Assembly: GCF_014522265.1 (NCBI RefSeq)
Contig: NZ_CP017024.1
Location: forward strand, 1,950,001-2,014,000
Direction: 5' to 3'
DNA: 64,000 nt
From: Pseudomonas oryzihabitans
GTDB taxonomy: Bacteria; Pseudomonadota; Gammaproteobacteria; Pseudomonadales; Pseudomonadaceae
Shown: positions 39,289 to 50,939 of the stretch, piece after piece
Numbering within the stretch: position 1 is the stretch's first letter
How the letters are laid out: each line of letters opens with the position of its first letter
Translations under genes and position numbers: made by a program
Notes under the pieces: generated by a model
The model's input: the letters and a program-made list of their open reading frames with translations, nothing else
Database searches by the model: none
Told to the model about the DNA's origin: nothing

Positions 39289-40823
39289 CGGGGCGACTCC
39301 ATGGCGAGACGGGTGGGTACGGGTTCGGCGGGGGCGTCGGCAGGTGCCTTCCAGGTGGCCTCGCGCCAGACCTGCATCACCCCGTAGGCGCGCCAGGGTC
39401 GCCAGGCTTCGGCGCGGGCGTACAGGGCCTTGGCGGTCAGGCGCTCGCCGGGCGGCGCCAGGCGTTTCTGCAACACCAGGTCTTCCACCGGACAGGCATC
39501 GGGATGGGCGAGGGCGCGCAGGGCGATGTACTGGGCGGTCCAGGGACCTATGCCCTTGAGCGCGATCCAGCGCCGGGCGAAGTCGTCCAGGGTGCGCCCG
39601 GTGTCGAAGTCCACCTCGCCGGTACGCAAGGCCCGGGCCACCGTGCCGAGGGTACCGGCGCGGGCGCGGATCAGGCCGAGGCCGGTGAGGTCTTCCAGGG
39701 CGGCATCGGCCAGGGCCTCCACCGTGGGAAAGAAGTGGTGCAGACCGGCTGGCGGACGACTGGCCTCGTGGCCGGGCTCGCCCCAGGGCCGCCCGAAGCG
39801 CTGCACCACCCGGGCGGTCATGGTGGTGGCCGCCACCACGCTGACCTGCTGACCGATGACGGCGCGCACGGCGATCTCGAAGCCGTCCCAGCCGCTGGGC
39901 AGGCGCAGGCCGGGCCGGCGCGCCACCAGTTCGGCCAGGGTCGGGTCGACGGAAAGGCCCTGGGCGATGGCTTCGGGATCGGCGTCCAGATCGAACATGC
40001 GGCGGATGCGTGCCACTGCCGCCTGCAGTTCGCCGGGTGCGGCACCGTGCAATTCCAGGCGCAGCGCCGGCGTGTCGGCATCCCAGACCGAGACGCGCAG
40101 CCAGCCCGGCTGTTCGGGCGTGCCAATCACCCGGGCGTAGCTGGTGTCGTCCAGCACCTCCACTCCGGGCAGGGCGTGACCGCGAAGGAAATCCAGCTGG
40201 GCGGCAAAATCATAGGGCGGACGATAGGCCAGGCGCAGGACCAGCACCGGCGAAGCCGCGGCCTGGCCCTTGCGCACCTGGCTGGGGGCCAGGTCGTAGG
40301 CATCGCGAAAGGCGGTGTTGAAGCGTCTAAGACTGCCGAAGCCGGCGGCCAGGGCCACCTCGGTGATCGGCAGCCGGGTCTCGCTGAGCAATTGCTTGGC
40401 GAACAGCAGCCGGCGGGTGGTGAGCACCGCCAGGGGCGCGGCGCCCAGGCGCTCGACGAACAGCCGGCGCAACTGGCGTTCGCTGAGATCGAGGCGGGCG
40501 GCGAGGGCGGGCAGACCGCCTTCCTCCAGGCCTTCGTCCATCAGTCGCAGGGCACGCGCCAGGGTGGCGTCACCGCGTTGCCAGTGGCCGCCGGCAGGGG
40601 AGAGTTCCGGGCGGCATCTCAGGCAGGGGCGATAGCCGGCGGCCTCGGCGGCCGCGGCGCTGGGGTAGTAGCTGACGTTTTCCGGGCGTGGCGGTTGCGC
40701 CGGGCACACCGGTCGGCAGTAGATGCCGGTGGTGAGCACCGCGGTGTAGAACAGGCCATCGAAACGCGGGTCCCGCGCCAGGCGGGCGCGTTCGAAGGCG
40801 GGTATATCGGGGAAGGCGTTCAT
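39285..40823 (-). CDS. Ada N-terminal/AraC regulator fused to AlkA 3-methyladenine glycosylase
   Basis: 512-residue fusion. Residues 1-80 are the Ada zinc-methylphosphotriester domain ([20 protein letters not shown], then [10 protein letters not shown]: four Cys). Residues 85-185 are an AraC-type helix-turn-helix ([20 protein letters not shown]). Residues about 195-300 are the AlkA N-terminal domain and about 300-495 the HhH-GPD glycosylase ([20 protein letters not shown]; catalytic Asp in [12 protein letters not shown]). It both senses methylated backbone (to activate transcription) and excises alkylated bases. Ogt, encoded next, supplies the missing O6-methyltransferase, so the pair equals Ada plus AlkA. 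The glycosylase is complete. Confidence 0.93.
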   Translation of the reverse strand: MNAFPDIPAFERARLARDPRFDGLFYTAVLTTGIYCRPVCPAQPPRPENVSYYPSAAAAEAAGYRPCLRCRPELSPAGGHWQRGDATLARALRLMDEGLEEGGLPALAARLDLSERQLRRLFVERLGAAPLAVLTTRRLLFAKQLLSETRLPITEVALAAGFGSLRRFNTAFRDAYDLAPSQVRKGQAAASPVLVLRLAYRPPYDFAAQLDFLRGHALPGVEVLDDTSYARVIGTPEQPGWLRVSVWDADTPALRLELHGAAPGELQAAVARIRRMFDLDADPEAIAQGLSVDPTLAELVARRPGLRLPSGWDGFEIAVRAVIGQQVSVVAATTMTARVVQRFGRPWGEPGHEASRPPAGLHHFFPTVEALADAALEDLTGLGLIRARAGTLGTVARALRTGEVDFDTGRTLDDFARRWIALKGIGPWTAQYIALRALAHPDACPVEDLVLQKRLAPPGERLTAKALYARAEAWRPWRAYGVMQVWREATWKAPADAPAEPVPTRLAMESPR

Positions 40824-40930
40824 GGCGGCAGGTTAGCACCGCCAGGTAGGGGCGACTGGCCGTTTTCGGACGGGGCCGCTGAGGTAGAGAGCTATCGCGG
40901 CCATGGGCGGGCGTCTGATAGAGCAGCTGT

Positions 40931-41000
40931 GCTATCGCGGCCATGGGCCGCTCCTACAAAAGCAGCGCTGCCCTGTAGGAGCGGCCCATGGCCGCGATAA
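40931..41000. repeat. REP-like inverted repeat (CGGCCATGGGCCGCTCCTAC type)
   Basis: The left arm 40931-40957 (starting GCTATCGCGGCCATGGGCCG) and its near-perfect complement (40975-41000) flank about 17 bases. A third partial copy, GCTATCGCGGCCATGGGC, lies at 40891-40908. This is the common Pseudomonas extragenic palindrome type. Together with the next entry it fills the 296 bp between the Ada/AlkA gene and nrdF. Confidence 0.85.
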
Positions 41001-41022
41001 GCCGTACTACTTATTAGCGTAG

Positions 41023-41102
41023 TAGCGTGGAAAACGGCGCAGCCTTTTCCACTGGGACTTTGTCGCGAGGGACGCCCTCTCCCCAAGGGAGAGGGGGCTT
41101 GC
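41023..41102. repeat. Single copy of the array unit (hairpins B and A)
   Basis: Hairpin B (GTGGAAAA 41027-41034 with TTTTCCAC 41045-41052, inner GGC/GCC) is followed by hairpin A (CCCTCTCCCC with GGGAGAGGG, about 41075-41096). It is a solitary copy of the 128 bp unit found tandemly at 21.4-22.1 kb. It lies just after the nrdF stop and could act as a 3' end structure. Confidence 0.75.
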
Positions 41103-41119
41103 CGGAGCAGCGGGTTGGC

Positions 41120-44232
<3,113 letters not shown>

Positions 44233-44251
<19 letters not shown>

Positions 44252-44637
44252 AAGTCGTTCACTCCCGTGCGCACCCGGTCGACATCCTCCGTCGTGCCGA
44301 GCAATTCGAATTGGTAGAGCAGGGGCACCGCGCATTTCTGGGCGACGATGCGTCCACCCAGGCAGTAGCCCTCGCCGAAGTTGGTGTTGCCGGCGGCAAT
44401 GACGCCGCGGATCAGGGCGCGATTGTGCGGATCGTTGAGAAAATGAATCACCGGCTTGGGCACCGCGCCCTTGCTGCCCCCACCGCCATAGGTCGGCAAG
44501 ACCAAAATGTAGGGCTCGCGGGCCTTGAGCGGTTCGGCGGCGGGATCTTGGGGAATGCGCCGCGCCGGCAGCCCGAGTTTCTCGACGAATCTGTGGGTGT
44601 TCTCCGAGGTGCTGGAGAAATACAGCAGCTCGCCCAT
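44233..44637 (-). CDS. nrdI: Flavodoxin-like NrdI
   Basis: 134-residue flavoprotein that helps assemble the manganese tyrosyl-radical cofactor of NrdF. The start [20 protein letters not shown], the loop [12 protein letters not shown] (FMN contacts) and [17 protein letters not shown] are family features. It begins 10 bases after the nrdH stop and its last codons overlap nrdE. Its presence confirms class Ib rather than class Ia. Confidence 0.95.
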
Positions 44638-44647
44638 GGCCCGGGCC

Positions 44648-44872
44648 TCAGGCCACCAGCTGGCCGAGCTTGTCCGGGCGGAAGCCGGCCCAGTGGTCGT
44701 TACCGGCCACTACCACCGGCACCTGGCGATAGCCCAGGGATTCCACGGTCTGGCGCGCCTGGGCGTCCTGCTCGATATCCACCACCTGGTAGGTGATGCC
44801 CTGACGGTCCAGGGCACGATAGGTGGCGTTGCACTGCACGCAGGCGGGCTTGCTGTAGATGGTGATGGTCAT
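44648..44872 (-). CDS. nrdH: Glutaredoxin-like electron donor NrdH
   Basis: 74-residue redoxin that reduces NrdE. The active site CVQC is in [19 protein letters not shown]; the NrdH mark WAGFRPDKL is near the C-terminus. The ATG at 44872 follows AGGAG. First gene of the nrdHIEF operon. Two NrdR-like boxes lie 120-170 bases upstream. Confidence 0.95.
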   Translation of the reverse strand: MTITIYSKPACVQCNATYRALDRQGITYQVVDIEQDAQARQTVESLGYRQVPVVVAGNDHWAGFRPDKLGQLVA

Positions 44873-45335
44873 GGCTGACTCCTGTCCGTAGTGGGGCGAA
44901 TTCAAAGGAAAAAGCCTGTCGCCAGCCGGCGTTTGCCAGAGCGGCGCGGGTCTTTTCCTTCGAGCGCGGCTTGGGCCTCAAGTTCGGTCCAGATACTACA
45001 TATGGTGTTTTGTAATTTCTACAACACAACAAGTGGGGTTTTTGATCTGGGTCATGCCTTTGATCTATCGCCCTCGGATGACGGTTTTCGCCAGGCCATG
45101 GGCGAAGCGTCAGGTAGCCCCGCAACCCCTGGCACTACCTGCATGGCTTCCCTGCAGACCGCGATCCGTTGTCGCTGCGGCAGGCATGTCGGGCCAGGCG
45201 GCGGATTTCTTTCCTGTCTGCCAAGGAGAGCGCCTTTTTGTAGTGCGAAAGTCGACCTGACTACCCTGGCGACTCCCATTCGTCGTCGAACCGCCGCATA
45301 ATCGGCCTTTCGCTTGCGCCCGGGTCCGTTCACGC
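44873..45335. other. Intergenic region between nrdH and epd
   Basis: 463 bp separating the divergent nrdHIEF operon and epd. Besides the NrdR-like boxes it holds TTGATCTGGGTCAT (45041-45054), with one good half of an Anr/FNR site and one poor half. I see no coding frame with a ribosome binding site. Confidence 0.5.
44994..45040. promoter_or_regulatory. Two NrdR-like boxes upstream of nrdHIEF
   Basis: Box 1 TACTACATATGGTGTT (44994-45009) and box 2 CACAACAAGTGGGGTT (45025-45040) share 11 of 16 bases, and their starts are exactly 31 bp apart (three turns). They resemble the NrdR consensus ACACTATATATAGTGT, and paired boxes at this spacing are the rule for NrdR-repressed promoters. Box 1 is the better match. 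Repression at high ATP/dATP is the expected control. Confidence 0.7.
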
Positions 45336-46379
45336 ATGAGTTCCGCTCGCTATCGCCTCGCTCTCAACGGCTACGGTCGCATCGGTCGTTGCGTGTTGCG
45401 TGCGCTGCACGAGCGTGGCGTGGCCACCCAGCTCGCCATCGTCGCCCTAAACGATCTGGCCGACCGGCCCAGCCTGGAATACCTCACCCGCTTCGACTCC
45501 ACCCATGGCCGCTTTCCCGGCCGGGTCGTGCTGGAGGGTGAGCGCCTGCGCATCGGCGATCAGGCCCTGGAGATCCGCCGCGAAGCTGAGCCCGAGCGGG
45601 TGGACTGGCGGGCGCTCGACGTCGATCTGGTGCTGGAATGCTCCGGCGCCTTCAGCACCCGTGCCGAGGCCGGGCGTTTTCTCGCCGCCGGTGCGCCGCG
45701 GGTGCTGTTCTCCCAGCCCATGGTCAGCGAGACCGACGTGGACGCCACCGTGGTCTACGGGGTCAACCAGCAGGCCCTGCGCGGTGACGAGACGCTGGTC
45801 TCGAATGCCTCCTGCACCACCAACTGCAGCGTCCCGGTGCTGAAACTTTTGCACGAGACCCTGGGTCTGGAGTACGTCTCCATCACCACGATTCACTCGG
45901 CCATGAACGACCAGCCCGTGATCGACGCCTACCATGCCGAAGATCTGCGGCGGACGCGTTCCGCGTTCCAGTCGATCATCCCGGTGGCGACCGGCCTGGC
46001 GCGTGGCATCGAACGGCTGCTGCCCGAGCTCGGCGGGCGCATCCAGGCCCGCGCCGTGCGCGTACCCACGGTCAACGTCTCCTGCCTGGACATCACCTGC
46101 ATCGTCGGCCGCGACACCACGGCGCCCGCCCTCAACACCCTGTTGCGTGACGCCGCCCGGAGCGGTCCCCTGGCCGGGCTGATCGACTACACCGAGTTGC
46201 CCCACGCCTCCTGCGATTTCAACCACGATCCCCATTCCGCTATCGTCGATGGCAGCCAGACCCGCGTTTCCGGCCCCCGGCTGGTCAATCTGCTGGTGTG
46301 GTTCGACAACGAATGGGGCTTCGCCAACCGCATGCTCGACGTCGCCGGCCATTGGCTGCGCATCGCCAAGCCCACCTGA
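45336..46379 (+). CDS. epd: Erythrose-4-phosphate dehydrogenase
   Basis: GAPDH-family enzyme that oxidises erythrose 4-phosphate for pyridoxal phosphate synthesis. 347 residues. The NAD site YRLALNGYGRIGRCVLRAL, the catalytic Cys in SNASCTTNCSVPVLKLL, and WFDNEWGFANRMLDV are present. Epd is favoured over GAPDH by its place directly before pgk and fba, and by the general resemblance to E. coli Epd (STHGRF, NDQPVIDAYH). The ATG at 45336 lacks a strong ribosome binding site. Confidence 0.9.
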   Translation: MSSARYRLALNGYGRIGRCVLRALHERGVATQLAIVALNDLADRPSLEYLTRFDSTHGRFPGRVVLEGERLRIGDQALEIRREAEPERVDWRALDVDLVLECSGAFSTRAEAGRFLAAGAPRVLFSQPMVSETDVDATVVYGVNQQALRGDETLVSNASCTTNCSVPVLKLLHETLGLEYVSITTIHSAMNDQPVIDAYHAEDLRRTRSAFQSIIPVATGLARGIERLLPELGGRIQARAVRVPTVNVSCLDITCIVGRDTTAPALNTLLRDAARSGPLAGLIDYTELPHASCDFNHDPHSAIVDGSQTRVSGPRLVNLLVWFDNEWGFANRMLDVAGHWLRIAKPT

Positions 46380-46406
46380 AACAAGCACAACTAAGGGATT
46401 GCCTGT

Positions 46407-47570
46407 ATGTCCGTGTTGAAAATGAGCGACCTCGATCTGAAGGGTAAGCGCGTCCTGATTCGCGAAGACCTCAACGTTCCGGTGAAGGAAGGCCAGATCA
46501 AGAGCGATGCCCGCCTGGTCGCCGCCCTACCGACCCTCAAGCTGGCCCTGGAAAAGGGTGCCGCGGTGATCGTCTGCTCGCACCTGGGCCGTCCCACCGA
46601 GGGCGAATTCAGCGAGGAAAACAGCCTGGCACCGGTCGCCGCCTATCTGAGCAAGGCCCTGGGTCGTGACGTGCCGCTGGTGAAGGACTATCTGAACGGC
46701 GTCCAGGTCGAGCCGGGTCAACTGGTATTGCTGGAGAACGTGCGCTTCAACGTGGGCGAGAAAAAGAACGCCGACGAGCTGGCGAAGCACTATGCCGCCC
46801 TGTGCGACATCTTCGTCATGGACGCCTTCGGCACCGCCCACCGCGCTGAAGGCTCGACCCACGGCGTGGCCAAGTTCGCCAAGGTTGCCGCGGCCGGTCC
46901 GCTGCTGGCCGGCGAGCTGGACGCGCTGGGCAAGGCGCTGGGCAATCCGGCCCGGCCGATGGCAGCCATCGTCGCCGGCTCCAAGGTGTCCACCAAGCTG
47001 GACGTGCTCAATTCCCTGGCGCAGATCTGTGACCAGCTGATCGTCGGCGGCGGCATCGCCAACACCTTCCTGGCCGCGGCCGGCTACAAGGTCGGCAAGT
47101 CGCTGTACGAAGCCGATCTGGTGGACACCGCCAAGGCCATCGCCGCCAAGGTCAGCGTGCCGCTGCCGGTGGACGTGGTGGTCGCCAAGGAATTCGCCGA
47201 GACCGCCGAAGCCGTCACCAAGTCGATCAACGACGTGGCCGACGACGACATGATCCTCGACATCGGCCCGGTCAGCGCCCAGCAATTCGCCGACCTGCTC
47301 AAATCGGCCAAGACCATCCTCTGGAACGGTCCGGTCGGCGTCTTCGAATTCGACCAGTTCGGCGAAGGCACCCGCACCCTGGCCCAGGCCATCGCCGACA
47401 GCGACGCCTTCTCCATCGCCGGCGGTGGCGACACCCTGGCCGCCATCGACAAATACGGCATCGGCGAGAAGGTCTCCTATATCTCCACCGGTGGTGGCGC
47501 CTTCCTCGAATTCGTCGAGGGCAAGGTCCTGCCGGCCGTCGAAGTCCTCCAGCAACGCGCCCAGGAGTAA
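46407..47570 (+). CDS. pgk: Phosphoglycerate kinase
   Basis: Glycolytic/gluconeogenic kinase, 387 residues, full length. The N-domain has [20 protein letters not shown], the hinge and nucleotide-binding C-domain have [28 protein letters not shown]-like [16 protein letters not shown] and the C-terminal [30 protein letters not shown]. It begins 27 bases after the epd stop, so they are one operon. Confidence 0.98.
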   Translation: MSVLKMSDLDLKGKRVLIREDLNVPVKEGQIKSDARLVAALPTLKLALEKGAAVIVCSHLGRPTEGEFSEENSLAPVAAYLSKALGRDVPLVKDYLNGVQVEPGQLVLLENVRFNVGEKKNADELAKHYAALCDIFVMDAFGTAHRAEGSTHGVAKFAKVAAAGPLLAGELDALGKALGNPARPMAAIVAGSKVSTKLDVLNSLAQICDQLIVGGGIANTFLAAAGYKVGKSLYEADLVDTAKAIAAKVSVPLPVDVVVAKEFAETAEAVTKSINDVADDDMILDIGPVSAQQFADLLKSAKTILWNGPVGVFEFDQFGEGTRTLAQAIADSDAFSIAGGGDTLAAIDKYGIGEKVSYISTGGGAFLEFVEGKVLPAVEVLQQRAQE

Positions 47571-47575
47571 TCGCC

Positions 47576-47767
47576 ATGCGTATGCCGCTGCTCGTCTGTT
47601 CCGCTGTCCTGATGCTGGCCGGTTGCGCCGGTGGCAATACCGACAAGGCCTGCGCGGTGTTCGCGCCGCCGCCCGCGGCGGCCGCCACGCCCACGGCGCA
47701 GAACGGCGAGCGCGTCGATACGCTCACCGGCAACGCCAGCCGTCCTGCCAGCGGTTGCGCCCAGTGA
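47576..47767 (+). CDS. Small lipoprotein of unknown function
   Basis: 63-residue predicted lipoprotein: signal peptide with lipobox LAGC (Cys 17 in AVLMLAGCAGGNTDK), then an Ala/Pro-rich tail without a known domain. It starts 5 bases after the pgk stop, and its stop overlaps the GTG start of the next gene by four bases. It is probably co-expressed with pgk and the MliC-like gene. Function unknown. Confidence 0.7.
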   Translation: MRMPLLVCSAVLMLAGCAGGNTDKACAVFAPPPAAAATPTAQNGERVDTLTGNASRPASGCAQ

Positions 47768-48093
47768 AGGGGCGCACGCTCGCCCTCGGGCTGCTGAGTC
47801 TCGCCCTGCTGGCCGGTTGCGCCGGTCGCGGCGCGCAGCAAACCGGCGGCTGGACCCACTGGGTCTGCGATTCCAAGGCGGCCTTCGACTGGCGCTATGT
47901 GGATCGCAGCCAGTCCATCGTCGACCTCAAGCTGGAAGGCGATGGCCTGATCCGCCATCTCAACCGCGAACCGGCCACCGATGGCCAGTCCTATACCGAC
48001 GGGCTGGTGGCTTTTCACATCCGCGGCGACCAGGGCCTCGTCTACTGGATCGCCAACAACGACCTCATCGGCCGCGGCTGCCGGACGCCTTGA
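47764..48093 (+). CDS. MliC-like lipoprotein (possible C-type lysozyme inhibitor)
   Basis: 109-residue lipoprotein with lipobox LLAGC (Cys 19). The mature part, with WVCDSKAAFDWRYVD, SYTDGLVAFHIRGDQ and a final Cys (GRGCRTP), resembles the MliC domain: two Cys that could form a disulfide and a central SYTDG/KGD-like block. The resemblance is moderate, so lysozyme inhibition is inference. It begins with GTG overlapping the previous stop (GTGA). A second candidate lysozyme-inhibitor family gene (LprI type) is at 20992. Confidence 0.6.
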   Translation: MKGRTLALGLLSLALLAGCAGRGAQQTGGWTHWVCDSKAAFDWRYVDRSQSIVDLKLEGDGLIRHLNREPATDGQSYTDGLVAFHIRGDQGLVYWIANNDLIGRGCRTP

Positions 48094-48211
48094 GCGGGCG
48101 AATGTCAGCTGAACCGATTAATCCAGGGCGGCCAGGGGTCGGCCGCTTGAACCCTGCCAGCCGCTCATGCAGGCTGGCGCCACCACCGCCTTTGTAGGGA
48201 GATAATCACCA

Positions 48212-49276
48212 ATGGCACTCGTCAGCATGCGTCAGCTGCTGGATCACGCCGCCGAATTCGGCTACGGCGTTCCGGCCTTCAACGTCAACAACCTCGAGCA
48301 GATGCGCGCCATCATGGAAGCCGCCGACAAGACCGATTCGCCGGTCATCGTCCAGGCCTCCGCCGGTGCCCGCAAGTACGCCGGCGCTCCCTTCCTGCGT
48401 CACCTGATCCTGGCCGCGGTGGAAGAATTCCCGCACATCCCGGTGGTCATGCACCAGGACCACGGCACCACTCCCGACATCTGCCAGCGCTCGATCCAGC
48501 TGGGCTTCTCCTCGGTGATGATGGACGGCTCGCTGATGGCCGACGGCAAGACGCCGTCCGACTACGACTACAACGTGCGCGTCACCCAGCAGACCGTGGC
48601 CTTCGCCCATGCCTGCGGCGTGTCCGTGGAAGGCGAGCTGGGTTGCCTGGGCAGCCTGGAAACCGGCATGGCCGGTGAAGAAGACGGCGTGGGCGCCGAA
48701 GGCACCCTGGATCACAGCCAGCTGCTGACCGATCCGGAAGAAGCCGCCCAGTTCGTCAAGGCCACCAAGGTCGATGCCCTGGCCATCGCCATCGGCACCA
48801 GCCACGGCGCCTACAAGTTCACCAAGCCGCCGACCGGGGACACCCTGTCGATCCAGCGCATCAAGGAAATCCATGCGCGCATCCCGGACACCCATCTGGT
48901 CATGCACGGCTCCAGCTCGGTGCCCCAGGAGTGGCTGAAGATCATCAACGAGTACGGTGGCGACATCAAGGAAACCTACGGCGTGCCGGTCGAAGAGATC
49001 GTCGAAGGCATCAAGTACGGGGTCCGCAAGGTCAACATCGACACCGACCTGCGTCTGGCGTCCACCGGTGCCATCCGCGAGTTCATGGCCAAGAACCGCA
49101 GCGAGTTCGATCCGCGCAAGTACCTGGCCAAGACCGTGACCGCCATGCGCGAAGTCTGCATCGCCCGTTACGAAGCCTTCGGCACCGCCGGCCAGGCCTC
49201 CAAGATCAAGCCGATCTCCCTGGATGCCATGTTCGAGCGTTATGCGCGCGGCGAACTGGATCCCAAGGTCAACTGA
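48212..49276 (+). CDS. fba: Fructose-bisphosphate aldolase, class II
   Basis: Zinc-dependent aldolase, 354 residues, of the Calvin-cycle-type class II subfamily. Marks are [39 protein letters not shown] (Zn ligand His), [15 protein letters not shown] and [24 protein letters not shown]. The ribosome binding site GGGAG is 10 bases before the ATG. It closes the epd-pgk-lipoproteins-fba glycolytic cluster and has its own terminator. Confidence 0.98.
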   Translation: MALVSMRQLLDHAAEFGYGVPAFNVNNLEQMRAIMEAADKTDSPVIVQASAGARKYAGAPFLRHLILAAVEEFPHIPVVMHQDHGTTPDICQRSIQLGFSSVMMDGSLMADGKTPSDYDYNVRVTQQTVAFAHACGVSVEGELGCLGSLETGMAGEEDGVGAEGTLDHSQLLTDPEEAAQFVKATKVDALAIAIGTSHGAYKFTKPPTGDTLSIQRIKEIHARIPDTHLVMHGSSSVPQEWLKIINEYGGDIKETYGVPVEEIVEGIKYGVRKVNIDTDLRLASTGAIREFMAKNRSEFDPRKYLAKTVTAMREVCIARYEAFGTAGQASKIKPISLDAMFERYARGELDPKVN

Positions 49277-49290
49277 TCCCGGATGTAGAA

Positions 49291-49315
49291 AAGGCCCCGT
49301 AAGGGGCCTTTTTTT
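49291..49315 (+). terminator. Rho-independent terminator of fba
   Basis: AAGGCCCC and GGGGCCTT (49291-49298 / 49303-49310) pair around GTAA and are followed by TTTTT. Confidence 0.92.
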
Positions 49316-49358
49316 CGCCTGCCGATCGCCTGGAGCCCGAACGGCGGCGTGTTACCCC

Positions 49359-50312
49359 TTACCGCTCGGTTGCGGTCAGGACCTCTTCCATCCAGGCGAC
49401 CATGGCGGCGCCGTCCATGCCCAGGCAGACCGTTACCAGCGGATTGCCGGACCAGCGCCCGTCCAGGTAGGCGCGACCCTCGGGCGCGAAGAAGGTCTGG
49501 CCTTCCGCCAGGCCTTCGGTACCGACGCTGAGATGGCCGCGCGCGGTGTGGAACAGCTCGGGACGGCGCAGGTAGGCGAGGGCGCAGCTGTCATGGGGAT
49601 GGCAGCCGTCGATGTCCTTTACGCTGCGGTAGAAGTCCGCATAGAAATCATAGCTGCGCGCGAGCACCTCACCGAGGGCGCCCTGGCGCGCCGCGATGCG
49701 CTGCAGGCGGGGCGGGTCGAGGACGGCGCGGTGGGTGGCGTCGAGGCCGACCAGGGTCAGCGGCCAGGGCGCGGCGAAGACCCGCGCCGCGGCATGGGGA
49801 TCGGAAAAGATGTTGGCTTCGGCCACCGGCGTGACGTTGCCCGGCTCGACGATGGCGCCGCCCATCACCACCACCTCGCGGACGCGCTCGGCGACCGTGG
49901 GATCCAGCGCCAGGGCGAGGGCCAGGTTGCCCAGCGGCCCGACCGCCACCAGGGTGATCTCACCCGGTCGCAGGCGGGTCTGCTCGACGATGAAACGCGC
50001 GGCGTCCAGGGCGTGGGGCGCCTGGCTCGGCGCGGGGAGCTGCTGATTGCCCAGGCCATCCTGGCCATGCACATGCAGGGCATGGTTGCCGGCCGGCTTG
50101 ACCAGGGGTTCGGCGACACCCGCGGCGACGGGCGTGTTCCGGCCAGCCAGCTCGGTGAGCAGCAGGGCATTGCGGGTCGCCGTGGTGACCGGCACGTTGC
50201 CAAAGGTGGTGGTCAGGCCGATCACCTCGAAGGCGGGATCGGCAAACAACAGGGCGATGGCCTGGGCGTCGTCCACGCCAGGATCGGTATCGAAGATGAT
50301 GGGAAGGGACAA
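49359..50312 (-). CDS. Nucleoside hydrolase
   Basis: 317-residue inosine-uridine-preferring type nucleoside hydrolase that splits ribonucleosides into base and ribose. The calcium site IIFDTDPGVDDAQAI is at the N-terminus; other family parts are LTTTFGNVPVTTATRNALLL, VAVGPLGNLALAL, EVVVMGGAI and EANIFSDPHAAARVF. Base preference cannot be assigned. The gene is convergent with fba and stands alone. Confidence 0.93.
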   Translation of the reverse strand: MSLPIIFDTDPGVDDAQAIALLFADPAFEVIGLTTTFGNVPVTTATRNALLLTELAGRNTPVAAGVAEPLVKPAGNHALHVHGQDGLGNQQLPAPSQAPHALDAARFIVEQTRLRPGEITLVAVGPLGNLALALALDPTVAERVREVVVMGGAIVEPGNVTPVAEANIFSDPHAAARVFAAPWPLTLVGLDATHRAVLDPPRLQRIAARQGALGEVLARSYDFYADFYRSVKDIDGCHPHDSCALAYLRRPELFHTARGHLSVGTEGLAEGQTFFAPEGRAYLDGRWSGNPLVTVCLGMDGAAMVAWMEEVLTATER

Positions 50313-50368
50313 GAGGCTTTCTCCGGCTCAGATCTCTTCCCAGGCTACCCGAGGGGCGGCGCCCCTTG

Positions 50369-50623
50369 CTAGCTGGGCAGGTCCAACTCGCCCAATGCAT
50401 CCGGCTGGTTGCGAAATGCGCGGGCGAAGACCTCGCGATTGCGGGCCATGAACAGACCCAGGTCTTCGCACTGCTTTTCGGCAAGACCGGGTACGGCCTT
50501 GTCCAGCACGCTGGCGAGCGACTCGGCCAGCTCCAACATCTTGTCGTGACGATCGGCTTCGGCTTTATCCATGAACAGGCGCTCCGGATCTCGGCTGCTG
50601 CGATACAACACTTCGACGGCCAT
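50369..50623 (-). CDS. yebG: YebG-family SOS protein
   Basis: 84-residue protein matching YebG, a small SOS-induced protein of unknown biochemical role in E. coli. The start MAVEVLYRSSRDPERLFMDK and KAEADRHDKMLELAESL are family features. A LexA box lies 21 bases before the ATG, which supports SOS control and the assignment. The gene is 56 bases upstream of the nucleoside hydrolase on the same strand. Confidence 0.88.
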   Translation of the reverse strand: MAVEVLYRSSRDPERLFMDKAEADRHDKMLELAESLASVLDKAVPGLAEKQCEDLGLFMARNREVFARAFRNQPDALGELDLPS

Positions 50624-50643
50624 GCGTCACCTCGTTTCTGTAT

Positions 50644-50659
50644 CTGGTTATATATACAG
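50644..50659 (-). promoter_or_regulatory. LexA box of yebG
   Basis: CTGGTTATATATACAG matches CTGT N8 ACAG with one mismatch (the fourth base) and has the usual AT-rich centre. It overlaps the expected promoter position of yebG. Confidence 0.82.
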
Positions 50660-50939
50660 TATTCGGCTTGCGCGGCGATTGCAAGGACTACCGCTCGGCG
50701 GTCAGGCGCCAGCCAGTCATGGCAATTTGCCAATCGTTCGACATTTCTGCGTGTCTCTGGAATTGCTTCGGGAAACTTAAGCGCGGAAGCTGGTCTCTGA
50801 GTCTGGACCAAACGGGCAGCCCTGCTCGCCATTCTCCGGATTACCTCCGGCTCACGGAACGAGACCGCTCAATGCACGCCTTCCCTATCCGTCTGCGTAT
50901 TACTGCGCTTGGCCTGTCGTGGCCGACCGAGGTGCGGGC

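Noticed and set aside
45041-45054. Anr/FNR site TTGATCTGGGTCAT upstream of nrdHIEF
   Set aside because: Only the left half-site is good (TTGAT); the right half matches 3 of 5 bases, so it could be chance.
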